A DNA stretch of 64,000 bases. Origin: Asparagopsis taxiformis. Lineage: Eukaryota; Rhodophyta; Florideophyceae; Bonnemaisoniales; Bonnemaisoniaceae. A model generated the notes under the pieces. That model made no database searches. It saw nothing but the letters and a program-made list of their open reading frames with translations, and was not told the DNA's origin. Position numbers and translations under genes: made by a program. This document shows positions 20,771 through 32,157 of the stretch, piece by piece. Position 1 is the stretch's first letter. Each line of letters begins with the position of its first letter. The DNA lies in contig JALQPE010001039.1 in the NCBI GenBank assembly GCA_030407315.1, positions 35,004 to 99,003 on the forward strand. The letters run 5' to 3'.

Positions 20771-21960
20771 GAGGGAGGAAGTGAGTGAGAAAGGGGCTGG
20801 GCGTCCTAGGAATAGCTGAGTGTGTTGAGGCAGAGTTGAATGGGGGAGAGCATGATGCGTGAAAATTTCATTGTGGTAAAGTTTTCGAGAGTCAATGGAT
20901 ACGGAGGGATAGAGCTTTCAGTAGAGTGAGACACGTGACTAGAGGAAAGTGCAAGAAACGAGGAGAGGGAGTATCGTAAGATCACAGGCAAGAAAACATG
21001 CGGATGGAAGTGCGGCATGTTTCGTGGAAGGAATTGGAGGAGCCATGGGAGGAGACTGTGAAGATGTTGGGTCTGACGGAATTGAGCGAGTCAGGAACTG
21101 GTGGCCTGGGATTGAAATTCTTTGAGTGAAGTGAGAGTTGATGGGAGACATTATTACGCGTCGACAGACTACAGTGGTTTGCATTAGAATTGTTTGCCTG
21201 ATTGCACGGCATCGCACAGGTGAACGCTTCGAGTTTGAGTCTGCAGAACCAGGTTGCACGTACGATACGGATGTGGCATGGACCGGGGGTATCTGTCTCA
21301 TGCGATCGAGTCATTCCAGAGCATCATGATTTCATGTTTGTTTAATTGAAAGAAAGAAGGATTCGGGGAGATCAATTAGTTGTGAGTATTTCCATTTACA
21401 AAATGGGAGATTCGACGAGACAACAGTGTTGTCACCGCACCAGGATGCCAGCCACACTTGCTGCATTCTGGTTTGTTGTTCCTTCCAGTTCTATCGTTCA
21501 ATTCGCTGGATTTGTGCGCCCACCCGAACGATTCTGCGGCCAATTAGGGTGAAATAGATCAGCGCGACATCGCAATGAACCTCCGGTTAACATCAATTGG
21601 ATAGATCCCGACTTTTGCAAGCTTTCTGACAGATCAATTCATTTCCACTCATCTCAATTGCTCAATTCTAATTATATCTCTCCTTCTGTCAGCACACTTG
21701 CCACACTCCTCTTCGCTGTTTCTTGCTTTCCTACCTCCCTATTCGACAATCGATATCCCGCACAAACGCTTCAAATTTTAATTTTCCTATCTACTCAATC
21801 ACTCCCGCCCCCAACCACCATCCGCTCATAACGCATCACCTTCCCTTCTCCCCCGCCTCCTCTCTCTCCACAGACCCGCCACACGAACACATGTGATGCC
21901 AACGCAATCACCTCGCATCCATTTGCGCTCATTCGCAGCGACGAAACATTCCGCATCCGC

Positions 21961-22251
21961 TCTTGCTTTCTCCTGCTTCGCCGGTTTACGTTCGGGCAAG
22001 AAAAAGTAGTGACACGCTTGCCTCCTTTACTCTCACTGCCTCACTACTCGCCTATATTGATACGTATAGCTTAGCCAAATATGCTGGAATGAGGATGATG
22101 AAATGGGCATTAGAGTCAATATTCGGATACCCGATAGCGTCCGATAAACGGAAATTACTGTCGCGCGAAATAGAAATAGGCTGTATAAATGGATCATCCA
22201 ATAGGACCAATAGCAACCCCATTATGCACAGTAGACATTGCTGGTGCAGCA
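21961..22251 (-). repeat. Gypsy 3' LTR
   Basis: This 291-bp LTR begins TGCTGCACC on the sense strand and follows the polyprotein stop by about 10 bp. It is matched at 27168-27458. Confidence 0.9.
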
Positions 22252-22261
22252 GTCCCCTCTT

Positions 22262-25200
22262 TTAAAGGCGAACCTCACTTGTAGCTGCGCGGACCACATC
22301 TTGATCTGGATACTTCGTTAAAAACTGGGTGAGCAGATCTGGTACATCCTCTTGGATGATAGAAAATGGTTCCCATCCTGGCTCCTCGTCATCAAACCCA
22401 AACCATCGTGTTAAGACCTCATAGCGACTTGTGTCTGCATTGTATCTAAGGTCTAGAAATTCTTCCACTTTGTTGTAATGTGGATTGATATGCGCAATTG
22501 AGTCAAGTAGATCCTCAGTGACGTTAAGCTTGGAGTCTGCGTATAACTTCATTCGATTAGCATGCACCACAGAGATACTGTGGGTGATGAGATCCTCAAC
22601 TTCATACACAAGAGGTGACTTGGCGTTGACAACCCTGCGGGGTCCACGCCACTTCACTCTCAATTTATGTCCGTCCTTGAGTATTCTCTGCGCAACCAGC
22701 ACGAAGTCTCCAATATCAAAATTGACATCACGAACGTTAGTCTTCGCATTATGCGCTTTTGCCTCTTTCTCACGCTTTTTCTGTTTGCGTTGACCGACAT
22801 CTCTATGAATATCATCAAGTGTCGCTATCACCTTCTCTATATTCATGAGTTTCTGAGCGTGTACCAGCTCGAGCTCTTTAGCAACTGGTACAGTAGGTGG
22901 GAATAGTGTGCGTAGCGGGTTGTCCGCACATTGGCCAGTAAAGACTTGTACAGGAGCTCTATTTCCCAATGACGGTCGCTTAGAGTGATTCAAAATACTC
23001 TGTACTAGTGGGATTACTGCCGGCCATTCCTCCTCCTCAAGTCTAAATTCAGATAGCAGTGCTCTTGAAGCGCGCAGCACTTCTTTACACACGACCTCCA
23101 CAGTGCCATTAGACTGGGGACAGTATGCAGTCGTAAAATGATGATGTGCATGCAAGTTTCTGTTCAAAGCAGACATCACTGTGTTCTTAAAATGCGGCCC
23201 TTGATCAGAAACCCACATCAAAACCACTCCAAACAAAGAGAACCAGTTCAGTAATGCTTCTACTGCGGAGCTTGCATCAGCCTTCATGCATGGCTTCAAC
23301 ATTACATATGAGGATGCATCATCCTTGATAATGAGAAGATATAAGTACCCTGTCGTACTTTTAGCCATATATAAGAAATCAAAATGTATGATCTCATTAG
23401 GAGAGTCACTGTGCAACGCATGTGCAAACGGTCGCGGCTCTCTGTGACCTCCTGTCGTGACCAAACAGTGCAGGCACGTGTTGCAGAACGTTACGACATC
23501 AGACTTCATGTCTTTCCAGTAAAAGTAATCTGAAATGTTCTCAAAAGTTGTAGTTGCACCTCGGTGTCCACCTCTTCCACAGTGTCCAACAACGCATATG
23601 CGCAACTGAAGCTCTGTTGCATGAGACGGAATCCATACTACACCATCCTTATTGACGAATAGCTTCCGAACAGTGCGATTGGGAGGATATTCCTCCCCTT
23701 TCGAAATGGCAAACTGCTGTGCCTGACGAACACAGGCAGCCGAAGGCCACTCAAAATCAGGATCCAGGTCAGGTGCTGGTGGGCAGGTGAACAAGGCCTT
23801 AATACTCCCGGAAGAATATGATTTGTCCTCAGGAGCACCCCAACGAGATAAAAGATCAGCCCAGCAGTTTTCCTCACCAGGAATGTGTACTACAGTGTAG
23901 CGGAAGGCCGATAACTTCATTGCCCATCGCTCGATCTTATTAGCGACGTGTTTGGAAATAGAAGAGTTGACGCTCGCTGGATTGAATATAAAAACAAGAT
24001 TACGATGATCCGTAAATAGATTAAATCCTCCTGGACGCATAAGTATGTAATCGAGACGTGTTACAGACTCTACAATTGCAAAAGCTTCTTTCTCTGGAGT
24101 AGACCAGCGTGCACTGGATCCTGTAAATGTCCCAGATAGAAATGCTAGCGGCTCATGCCCCTGCTCATTAAAAGGCAGGTCGGCATCCACAGGGGGTATC
24201 TGAGTTAGCACTGATGACCAATGCTTATCAGAAGCATCGGTAAACAAGCATAGGAGCTTGGCGGGATCTGGATGTGCAAGAGTTGCGGCATTGTGCAGCG
24301 CATTTTTAACATATTCAAATGCGTTGTGGGCGACTGAACTCCATAGTGGGCTTAGTGATATCTTTTCCACTGCACGTTTGGTGCGGCTTTTGGCCTGAGA
24401 GTATACCTGCTCAAGCAACTCACTCAGCGGCGCGACGATCGATGTGAACTTTGGAATGGATGGACGCATCCAATTAGCAGCACAGACAAATTGCTGCAAG
24501 TCAGCACCAGTTTTTGGTGAAGATAAATCCAGTAATGCCTGCAGTCTGTCTGGATCGTAGCGTATTCCATGTTTAGAAATAATCCTTCCACACCATTTCA
24601 CAGATTCCAAGTAAAGGCGACACTTCTTTGCGTGAAGCTTCAATCCATGCGTACGGAAAAGCTCGAAAATCTTTCGTAGGGTATCCAAAAGATCGCGCGT
24701 TGATGTGCAGTGAATCAGAATGTCATCGATCCACTGTAACAATTTGTCCCTTACAGGTATGCACACGGCTTGCAGGGAGCTTTGGAAGTATGACACAGCG
24801 TTGGTGGCACCGTGTAGTACACGAGTGGGACTAAACACCCCGTCAGGAGTGATGAAACTCTGACATTCCTGAGAGTTCTCATGTAATGCCATTTGCCAGT
24901 ATCCCTGACATAGATCTAAAGTGGCATAGCATGTGTCTCTCGTCAATTGAGATGTCATAGATTCCAAGTCCGGCATTGGCCACGCATGCGGTATAGTTTG
25001 ACTGTTCACTGGTCTTAGATCTACAGTGAATCTAAACTCCTCCGGTCCAGCTTTGGGAACAATTAAAGGAGCACATGCCCACGCACTTCTATTATTTGCG
25101 CGAATCAGTCCCATTGACAGTAGCTCCTCCACTTTCTTGCGCAGAAAGGCAGCCTGTGGAGGTGAGTATCGCCTGACTTTAACCCTAACGGGCTTTGCAT

Positions 25201-27109
25201 GAGAGACAAGGGATATTTCCATTGGCGGTATATTTGCTGGAGGATCACAGCCAATCTTAGTGCGGAATATATCTATATATTCCATGAGAAGATTACTTAG
25301 TTCGGCAGCTGCATCATTTTCCAGGCCGTTCTCTACAGCTTCATGCAGCATTGATTCCAAATGCTTCTTAGTCTCTGCATTGCAGTTACTTCCAGTAACA
25401 ATTGGGTCATCGGCAGGTATGGGGTCATCATCAGGTACATCACCATAGAAAGAAGGTGATGGAACATCCATATCAGTCGGGCTGTCAGCAGCTACGACAT
25501 CTTCTGTATGCTCAGCTAGATCGTCTACAGACTGCAGCTTAGTATGTTCAGATTTGTCTAGCAATAGACGCGAAAGCCTACTCGGAGCTATCGGATCCGT
25601 CTCATTATCAGAGCCTTTTAGCTCTTGCGAGAATCCAATATGTGAGAAGTCAACATCATTGAATCTATTGCGAACAGTCGCAAAGTGCTTGTCAAGATCA
25701 AAACCAATTGCTTGCAGTAGCGGTCGCGATAGTAGTACTTCAGACATGTGTTCATTAAAAACAAGGAATTGCACATTTCTTAACTTCAGTGGACCAGCAG
25801 GTGTGTCAATAGTGATAGATATGCGCGCCTTTTTATGCGCTGCATAGCGCACTGGAGAATCGTCATCCTTAGTCGGGTCAACCGCAACTCCCATCCATAT
25901 AGGGGATGAAAGCGGAAGGACCTGAACAAACACCTTCTTTTTGGCCAAATCCTGCAGGTGAGCATCACAAAGAGCAGCGTGGTCTGAGCCGTAGTCACCA
26001 TTCACGATGACATCTGTCACACCTGCAAGCTTTCCTTGATATCGTCCTGGCTGCAGTTTGTCAGGGGATTCGGCGAAAATAGCCGAGTTGTCTGTTTCTG
26101 CCACCATTGGCATGACTGTCTCTTGTGACAAGAGATTCATTCTCTTTGGTGAAGCTTCATTTTGGCTCCTTTTTGCACGATAGTCCGCGATCAATTTCAA
26201 ACGTTGTGAAGCAGACGTCTTCGGACAGTTCTTGAGATAATGTCTGTCATTACAGGAAGGATTAAGGCATGTGGGTAGACTGGCTTTGTCAACAGCCATA
26301 GACATTCTTGGAGTAGTATTGCTGGCCGTGGGGGCTATTTCCTTTGAAGGGGATTGGATGTTTCTAGCAGTATCATCACATGTTGCACCACGACGCTTTC
26401 GCCATTTACCTTTCCTTCCGATTTGAGTATTAGATGATTGAGTATCATTGGCTTTCAGAGTGGTACGAATTGGAATGTACTCTTCGCAGTCAATAGCCCG
26501 CTTTAAAACTCTTGAGTAGAATCGTGCCCAATCATCTTCAATATGATTAATATTCAGTGCCAGATCAGATTCAATTCTTTGTCTGAGCACATCTGGCTTC
26601 AACAGCCGAGTGACATGCTCAATTGCTGTCTTCGGACTGTCGTCTATGAGGCGCTCCCACTTCTTGTTTCTCAGAAGTGTGCGATAGTCAGAGAATAAAG
26701 AAATTATCCTCATCTCGGCATCTGGTTCGTTGACATTAATCCTGACTGAGGAGTTCACAGCCCCTTCTAGTTCTTCCAATGATATAGATTCCAGCGCCAC
26801 AGAGTCCTTATCTTCCAACCACTTCTCCAATATTTCATCTGTCAGATCATCGATCTCTTGTACCGAAGAACCAAACACGCCAAGTGGTATTGTAGAGAGT
26901 AGCAAGTCTCTGTCCACAGAGGAAACGAGTGACACAGGCAATACATTGCTGCCTGAGTTTTGTGCATCTTTCACTCTGAGAAGGTAACACTCTCGCTCTT
27001 TTAGAAACGTCCGTACATTTTTTCGACCCAGTCTTCTCAGCTCTGGATGGCTGACTGGCACAAATGCATTCTGACCAGTTGTAAATGCCTGGTTAGATTC
27101 AGAACTCAT
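22262..27109 (-). CDS. Gypsy gag-pol polyprotein with C-terminal chromodomain
   Basis: This is a single 1615-residue frame. In order: a gag region; a zinc-knuckle-like CLNPSCNDRHYLKNC (about residue 280); a protease region where the usual D-S/T-G is not obvious (GDYGSDHAAL is the best candidate); reverse transcriptase, with the catalytic pair in WIDDILIH rather than YxDD (about 790); RNase H (LFTDASDKHW, about 950); integrase with an HHCC finger (about 1175-1220) and catalytic D, D, E in FDFLY, SDQGPHF and GTVEVVCKE (about 1241, 1301, 1335); and a C-terminal chromodomain-like segment (VEEFLDLRYN, YEVLTRWFGF, about 1550-1607). Gag and pol share one frame, so no frameshift is required. Chromodomains in this clade are thought to guide integration to particular chromatin. 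Confidence 0.92.
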   Translation of the reverse strand: MSSESNQAFTTGQNAFVPVSHPELRRLGRKNVRTFLKERECYLLRVKDAQNSGSNVLPVSLVSSVDRDLLLSTIPLGVFGSSVQEIDDLTDEILEKWLEDKDSVALESISLEELEGAVNSSVRINVNEPDAEMRIISLFSDYRTLLRNKKWERLIDDSPKTAIEHVTRLLKPDVLRQRIESDLALNINHIEDDWARFYSRVLKRAIDCEEYIPIRTTLKANDTQSSNTQIGRKGKWRKRRGATCDDTARNIQSPSKEIAPTASNTTPRMSMAVDKASLPTCLNPSCNDRHYLKNCPKTSASQRLKLIADYRAKRSQNEASPKRMNLLSQETVMPMVAETDNSAIFAESPDKLQPGRYQGKLAGVTDVIVNGDYGSDHAALCDAHLQDLAKKKVFVQVLPLSSPIWMGVAVDPTKDDDSPVRYAAHKKARISITIDTPAGPLKLRNVQFLVFNEHMSEVLLSRPLLQAIGFDLDKHFATVRNRFNDVDFSHIGFSQELKGSDNETDPIAPSRLSRLLLDKSEHTKLQSVDDLAEHTEDVVAADSPTDMDVPSPSFYGDVPDDDPIPADDPIVTGSNCNAETKKHLESMLHEAVENGLENDAAAELSNLLMEYIDIFRTKIGCDPPANIPPMEISLVSHAKPVRVKVRRYSPPQAAFLRKKVEELLSMGLIRANNRSAWACAPLIVPKAGPEEFRFTVDLRPVNSQTIPHAWPMPDLESMTSQLTRDTCYATLDLCQGYWQMALHENSQECQSFITPDGVFSPTRVLHGATNAVSYFQSSLQAVCIPVRDKLLQWIDDILIHCTSTRDLLDTLRKIFELFRTHGLKLHAKKCRLYLESVKWCGRIISKHGIRYDPDRLQALLDLSSPKTGADLQQFVCAANWMRPSIPKFTSIVAPLSELLEQVYSQAKSRTKRAVEKISLSPLWSSVAHNAFEYVKNALHNAATLAHPDPAKLLCLFTDASDKHWSSVLTQIPPVDADLPFNEQGHEPLAFLSGTFTGSSARWSTPEKEAFAIVESVTRLDYILMRPGGFNLFTDHRNLVFIFNPASVNSSISKHVANKIERWAMKLSAFRYTVVHIPGEENCWADLLSRWGAPEDKSYSSGSIKALFTCPPAPDLDPDFEWPSAACVRQAQQFAISKGEEYPPNRTVRKLFVNKDGVVWIPSHATELQLRICVVGHCGRGGHRGATTTFENISDYFYWKDMKSDVVTFCNTCLHCLVTTGGHREPRPFAHALHSDSPNEIIHFDFLYMAKSTTGYLYLLIIKDDASSYVMLKPCMKADASSAVEALLNWFSLFGVVLMWVSDQGPHFKNTVMSALNRNLHAHHHFTTAYCPQSNGTVEVVCKEVLRASRALLSEFRLEEEEWPAVIPLVQSILNHSKRPSLGNRAPVQVFTGQCADNPLRTLFPPTVPVAKELELVHAQKLMNIEKVIATLDDIHRDVGQRKQKKREKEAKAHNAKTNVRDVNFDIGDFVLVAQRILKDGHKLRVKWRGPRRVVNAKSPLVYEVEDLITHSISVVHANRMKLYADSKLNVTEDLLDSIAHINPHYNKVEEFLDLRYNADTSRYEVLTRWFGFDDEEPGWEPFSIIQEDVPDLLTQFLTKYPDQDVVRAATSEVRL

Positions 27110-27167
27110 TATATGAACTAGACGAACAAAGAGACGTAGTGTGCCAAAGAATTAGCAGATTGATCAA

Positions 27168-27458
27168 TCTTGCTTTCTCCTGCTTCGCCGGTTTACGTTC
27201 GGGCAAGAAAAAGTAGTGACACGCTTGCCTCCTTTACTCTCACTGCCTCACTACTCGCCTATATTGATACGTATAGCTTAGCCAAATATGCTGGAATGAG
27301 GATGATGAAATGGGCATTAGAGTCAATATTCGGATACCCGATAGCGTCCGATAAACGGAAATTACTGTCGCGCGAAATAGAAATAGGCTGTATAAATGGA
27401 TCATCCAATAGGACCAATAGCAACCCCATTATGCACAGTAGACATTGCTGGTGCAGCA
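27168..27458 (-). repeat. Gypsy 5' LTR
   Basis: This 291-bp LTR is indistinguishable by eye from 21961-22251. The sequence after it on the sense strand does not show an obvious tRNA primer-binding site; self-priming is known for some chromoviruses but is not demonstrated here. Confidence 0.88.
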
Positions 27459-28172
27459 TCCGCTCATCTTCCAATTTACCTACGAGTCGGATACCGCCTT
27501 CCACACTGCCCACATCCCACACACAGATTTCCTCGCTGCCGCCAGAGTACAGCGTGCTCCCATCAGCGCTGAACACCACCGACAGTGCAATCCCGCTATG
27601 CGCTGTCAGCGTTTCACAACTCCCCATCGATGTGTATATATTGCTCACCCGAATCGTCCCGTCGTACCCCGCCGAGACCACGAGACGTCCACACCGGCTC
27701 ACTGCCAAGCCGTTCAAAGATGTCGCGTGGTCAATTGGCACCTCGCCGACCGGCTGCAACGTTTGAGCACTCCATATTCTCGCGTAGCCGTCCGACAAAC
27801 CAGATACAACAAATGATCCGTCAGCGGCAATGGCGAGCGCGTTCACCGCTTTGCTATGCGCTCTGGCAATGCTGATAACGTCGCCACTGCATGCGTCAAC
27901 GAGTAACAGCAGGCCGGATTGCGTGCCAACCACGGCTCGATTCGGTGACACCAGCTGCATGGACTCGACGTATTGTAGTTAATCGTGATTATGATGACAC
28001 ATATTTTCTCGATATTCTGGTATATCTTTCGCAATGGCCGGAGATGAGGCGCGGCTGCGATCGTTACGCCCTCGTAGGGCCATCTATTGAGCTTCCCCGA
28101 ATCTCATTCGTGCGCACCGACTTCATACGCCGCCATACGTCAGAAGTTTATTTATTTCTTGTCGGCTATAAT

Positions 28173-28975
28173 AGACGAATTCTGGAGTTCCCATATGGGA
28201 ATATACGGAAATGGCATGGGAATTTTGTGCGCATGGCTGGGCAGAGGGAGCGGTGTTCGCACGGAGCCTTTGTTTATCACACGCTGCCCAGGGAGCATGT
28301 GCAAACCTTACAGTAAAGACAAATGGCATGAATAGTTTTAGGAATTGTGTTACGGTGATTTCAATGCTAAGTAAAAGAGTCACGGTTCTTCGTGCACTCG
28401 TAACGCGTCAAGTGAAAGACAGTTGTCTCGAAATCTCGACTCTGGGATATGAGCTCGTATCTCAACGAGATCGTGTGCGGATGTAGCTGCATACAGCGTT
28501 CAGATGACATACGCTGCGGGCAGCCACGCAGGATGTTTCACATCAACCTTCTATCTACTTCATCACTCCAATCATTTTCTGCTTTGAAGTGGCCCAGATA
28601 CCAGTGCAGCTACATTGGTCGTGATTATCGTAGCTGCATTGTCTGTGTCATTCTTTCGCAATCGAAAGGCGCAAGTCGGAAACCGCAAGTTCACAGCACA
28701 ATGGCGCTATCTTGAATCAAACAATAGAAATGCACTGCGTTTATGAGACAGACAACAAGGCGCATCTTGTACACGAAAAAGAAGCCAGCACATCGCGTGT
28801 GGAGGGTACATCTCATCGTGCAATTTGCCACTAATCTAAGATATGAACTGCATATACCAACGAGATTTTCGAAGAGTGACGGCTGCACAGAAAAACAAAC
28901 CCCTGCAGTCGAAACTACCCGACGATAGTCGATGATGTGAAGGATGCAGAGAAAGGTGTGACAGACAGGTACAAA
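28173..28975 (+). repeat. Harbinger left terminal inverted repeat
   Basis: The repeat starts AGACGAATTCTGGAG and ends GACAGACAGGTACAAA. Its reverse complement is at 35535-36337. An example difference is GATAGTCGATG here versus GATAGCCGATG in the other copy. Confidence 0.9.
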
Positions 28976-29217
28976 TGAAAGCAGAGGAAAGTTCTCGCAT
29001 GTGTCCTGGATCGAAATGAAGCCTAACGAAATGTATTATAAGTGCAATTGATCTCGAATCACGATTGAAAGTGGTGTAGTCCCAGCCCATCAATGAGTGA
29101 GGAGTAAAATGGTGTTTCAGGGGAGAGAATGGAATACAACAGAGCAGTAGAAGTTTATCAATTATATCATTTTCCATTGAAGGAAAGAGTTAGCAGAGGC
29201 CTTCATAGACAGGAACA

Positions 29218-29223
29218 TATAAA
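29218..29223 (+). promoter_or_regulatory. TATA box of the Myb-like gene
   Basis: TATAAA (context ACATATAAAGAG) lies 56-61 bp upstream of the start codon at 29279. Confidence 0.45.
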
Positions 29224-29278
29224 GAGAGAGGGGTTGAGAGCTAGTACGCGTTGAAAAGAGGCTCATCATTGCAAAGGA

Positions 29279-30794
29279 ATGGAAAGAAGAAACGCAGGAT
29301 CGCTGAGAGTTACCGAACTTTTGAATCAGGATGATAATGACTCTCATTTTGATGGTTCCGTACTGATGGAAAATGGAAATGTATACGGGCATGTGGAGGT
29401 GGTGGGACAAGGTGATGGACTAGGAGAACAACAAAAATTGTACAGAGAGAGTGGCATACAATTTGAGGATGAGAATTTTGCATCCATTGGTGTGCAAGTA
29501 ATTGAATGGAATGATAAAGCTCCTTTTACAACTAGATTTGATTCAAGAACCGACAAAAATGAAAAAAGAGATGCATTAAGGCTCCGTCCAAGGGTTGGAA
29601 GCAGCGGAGATGGCTTTTTGCCTTCACAAACTCCAATTGCAACAAGAAATGACGCAAAAAATCAAAAGAATGTACTAAGTAATGACATAATCAGTGGATC
29701 AGAAGATGATAGTGAAAAAGAAGTCTTACCTGTGATTTCACAATCTCAAAGGCGTAGAGCACAACGACGCTTCAATGGTGAAATGGATTTTCTGCTAATG
29801 GAAGAAGTGCTAAAGCAGAATGCACATGTATGCAATAGAGGAAAGGTGCAAGCGGCTTTTGAGACTGTTGCATCATGCTTGAATTCGTCAACAGAATTCA
29901 GAAACACAGTGAGAGAAGACATAGAAACCAGGAATAGTAATCGCGGTAGAAGACATCGTGGGACTGTTCAAGTATGGAAGACAGATATGTCGCATTGTAA
30001 GGAACGTTTCAGTAAGAACATGGATCGGTTTAGAAATGGAACGATAGGAGATGATTGCCATGATGAGTTACAGGAAAGACTAATCGTCGTATGCCGCAGA
30101 ATTTGGGAAGAAGTAGAAGCAAGGAAGGCCGAAAGAAAGGCAAGACATGAAGAAGATGTGAGGCGAAGGGATGAATTAGAGCTTGGAGGCACCGAGGCGT
30201 GTGAAATGGCGATGAGAAGGCGTTCACAGGCTGTGAGAAACATGGCAATAAGTGATGCCGGGAGTAGCGAAAGGCAGGGAGCATCAGAACGGGAGGATGA
30301 ACGAGGAAAGAAAGGCAATGTAGAAGGTGATTTGGAAATGGACATTTCGAACAGGAGAGTAGTGAAACGGGTAAGAGAACCGGATACACTTTCGGTACTA
30401 TTTCATGCGTTAGATAACTCTGAAGAGAACCGGAATGCTCTTGCAAAACGTCAAGACGAAAGAGAGGCAAAGAGACTTACCATGGAAATCAGGAGAGCCG
30501 AAGTGGAGTCCCGACAGCGTGAAGATCGATTGCAGCATGAAAGGGATATATTGGCGCTGGAAAGGGACAAGTTAAACGCTGAGATCGAAAGGGAAAACGT
30601 CGACTGCTGAGCTAGAACTAGAACACAAGAAATTGGAGTTTGAGGAGAAGAAGTTGGCGGCGAAAATAGAAAGGGATCGTCTGGACGCTGAAGAGCGCAA
30701 AAATCGTATGGAAGCTCAATTGATTAGAGAAAAAGAAGACGCGGAAGACCGGCGCGCTTTTCGCGAAATGATGTTCAAGAGGTTTCATGATTAG
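29279..30794 (+). pseudogene. Harbinger Myb/SANT-like accessory protein, C-terminus frameshifted
   Basis: The first frame (29279-30610, 443 residues) has an acidic N-terminus and a Myb/SANT-like region at about residues 165-265 (FNGEMDFLLMEEVLKQNA, GKVQAAFETVASCLN, ERFSKNMDRF). A long charged coiled coil follows (residues 280-440). The frame stops at TGA, but the coiled coil resumes in another frame (30609-30794: ELELEHKKLEFEEKK to MFKRFHD and TAG). One extra base near GGGAAAACG (about 30590-30600) would explain this. In Harbinger elements such proteins bind the TIRs and bring the transposase to DNA. The truncated form keeps the Myb-like part and might still work. Confidence 0.75.
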
Positions 30795-32157
30795 ATAATC
30801 TGGTGAAGGTATTGCAGCCAAACCGAGTGTTGCTTTAGCGAAGGAAGCTTTCCATGACTCTAGAAAGTTCTGAGTAATGTAAAGTAAACATGCGGGAACT
30901 TGAGCATCCCCAATAACCTCTGCAATACAGTAAATTAGTTCTAGTATGTTTTCCCTCTCTCATTTTCCGCTGTCTGTAGCTGTCCAAGCGTAAAACTGAG
31001 AACATAACTGGCGTTCTCTCACTCTATCCCCGACATCTTCCCCTTCATTGCAGCGCGCATTTCCTCTTCCATTAGTCATATTATTTGAACGGTGCAATGT
31101 GCATCGAGGTCCATTATGCCTGTGTGGGGCACCAACGGGACCGATAGATTTGGTGTGCTGGTTGTGGCGGCGACAATATTGGGGGTAAATACACGATGAG
31201 AAGGTCTCCTCAAGCATTGAGGAGTTACTACGCGGGGCCGAAATGGGCTGAACTGAACTGGACAAGACGGGACAGGACGGAACGAAGAGCAAATGCATCA
31301 ACTATAAGACATTACGTTTGCTGAATCAAGCAATGTTACAACATGGAGTTTGGGGCGAGGTGCATGCCGCGCCCCTCCTAGGCTTCGGTAGTCGATCCCA
31401 GGCACTGCGCAGAGCTTCGTCAAAAATATCCTCGAGTCCCGGAGCGATTGGGGGAGTAGCTTGAGCACGTTCATATCGGCTGGGTTATGTGCGGATGCGA
31501 TGGGCAGACTGGCAATTAGTGGAATGAGAGTGTCGAAGAAGACCGCGCAAATGATCGGTGCAAAACTTGCGTTCATTTGTTCGGATGGTGGTGGCAATTT
31601 GTTCAATTGGCGCTATGAAGGTGATGGGACGCAAGCCATGACGTTGGGGAGCCTTAATTGGTGATGGTGATGACAACAAATGTTGTCGTACTGAGGGCTG
31701 GTGCTGCCGCGGCGCGGCGTCAATGAGCACAGATGCGGTGCTGAGATTGACACTGCACCAGTATCCGACGTGATGTGTCGTGTCGTGTCTTTCTGTGCTT
31801 CGTTGCTGTCAAGTGTTGGTAATGACTGACGGTGCACGCAGGCAGACATGGACCTACACGACTGGATATGACCCACGTCACTCTGCGTCTTGTTGGCGGA
31901 CTTGACGGCGCTAGCGCTGGCCGCTGGTGAACAAACGTCAGCGCAGATCCAAACTTGAAAATAATCCCGTCTTTTCAAAATTAGCGCACACACACGCGCA
32001 CGTCCAGAGTCGTGCACCTCACTACGATCTGCAGCGGCAAGGATGCGCGAGCAGTCGAGCCCCAGTCATGTGACGCCCGGCATTGCGCCTCACATCATGC
32101 TCGCTGCGCCGCTGCGCGTTGAATCACGCTTTGCATGTGCCGCCGCTATCCCATCGC
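30795..32157. other. Harbinger interior without a supported gene
   Basis: Only short overlapping frames are present. No repeat, RNA gene or conserved domain was recognised. Confidence 0.4.

Larger units (their letters stand above)
21961..27458 (-). mobile_element. Ty3/Gypsy LTR retrotransposon, chromovirus-like, complete
   Basis: The 5498-bp element has two 291-bp LTRs that look identical and one uninterrupted polyprotein frame. The target duplication is TCCGC (21956-21960 and 27459-27463). The adjoining bases make the boundary ambiguous by one or two positions. The intact target is visible in A'' near 51610. A purine-rich tract (AAAAGAGGGGAC on the sense strand) abuts the 3' LTR. Identical LTRs and an intact frame indicate a recent insertion. 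Confidence 0.93.
21795..27972 (-). pseudogene. WD40 protein A' interrupted by the Gypsy element
   Basis: The 5' part (27459-27972) and 3' part (21795-21960) together match the left-arm truncated gene A and the C-terminal half of A'' (51456). The Gypsy element and a 5-bp duplication TCCGC separate them at the codons for DERMRNV. Both arms share the same missing 5' half. The reading frame now runs from the WD repeats into LTR sequence and stops there. It is non-functional as a WD40 gene. Confidence 0.85.
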
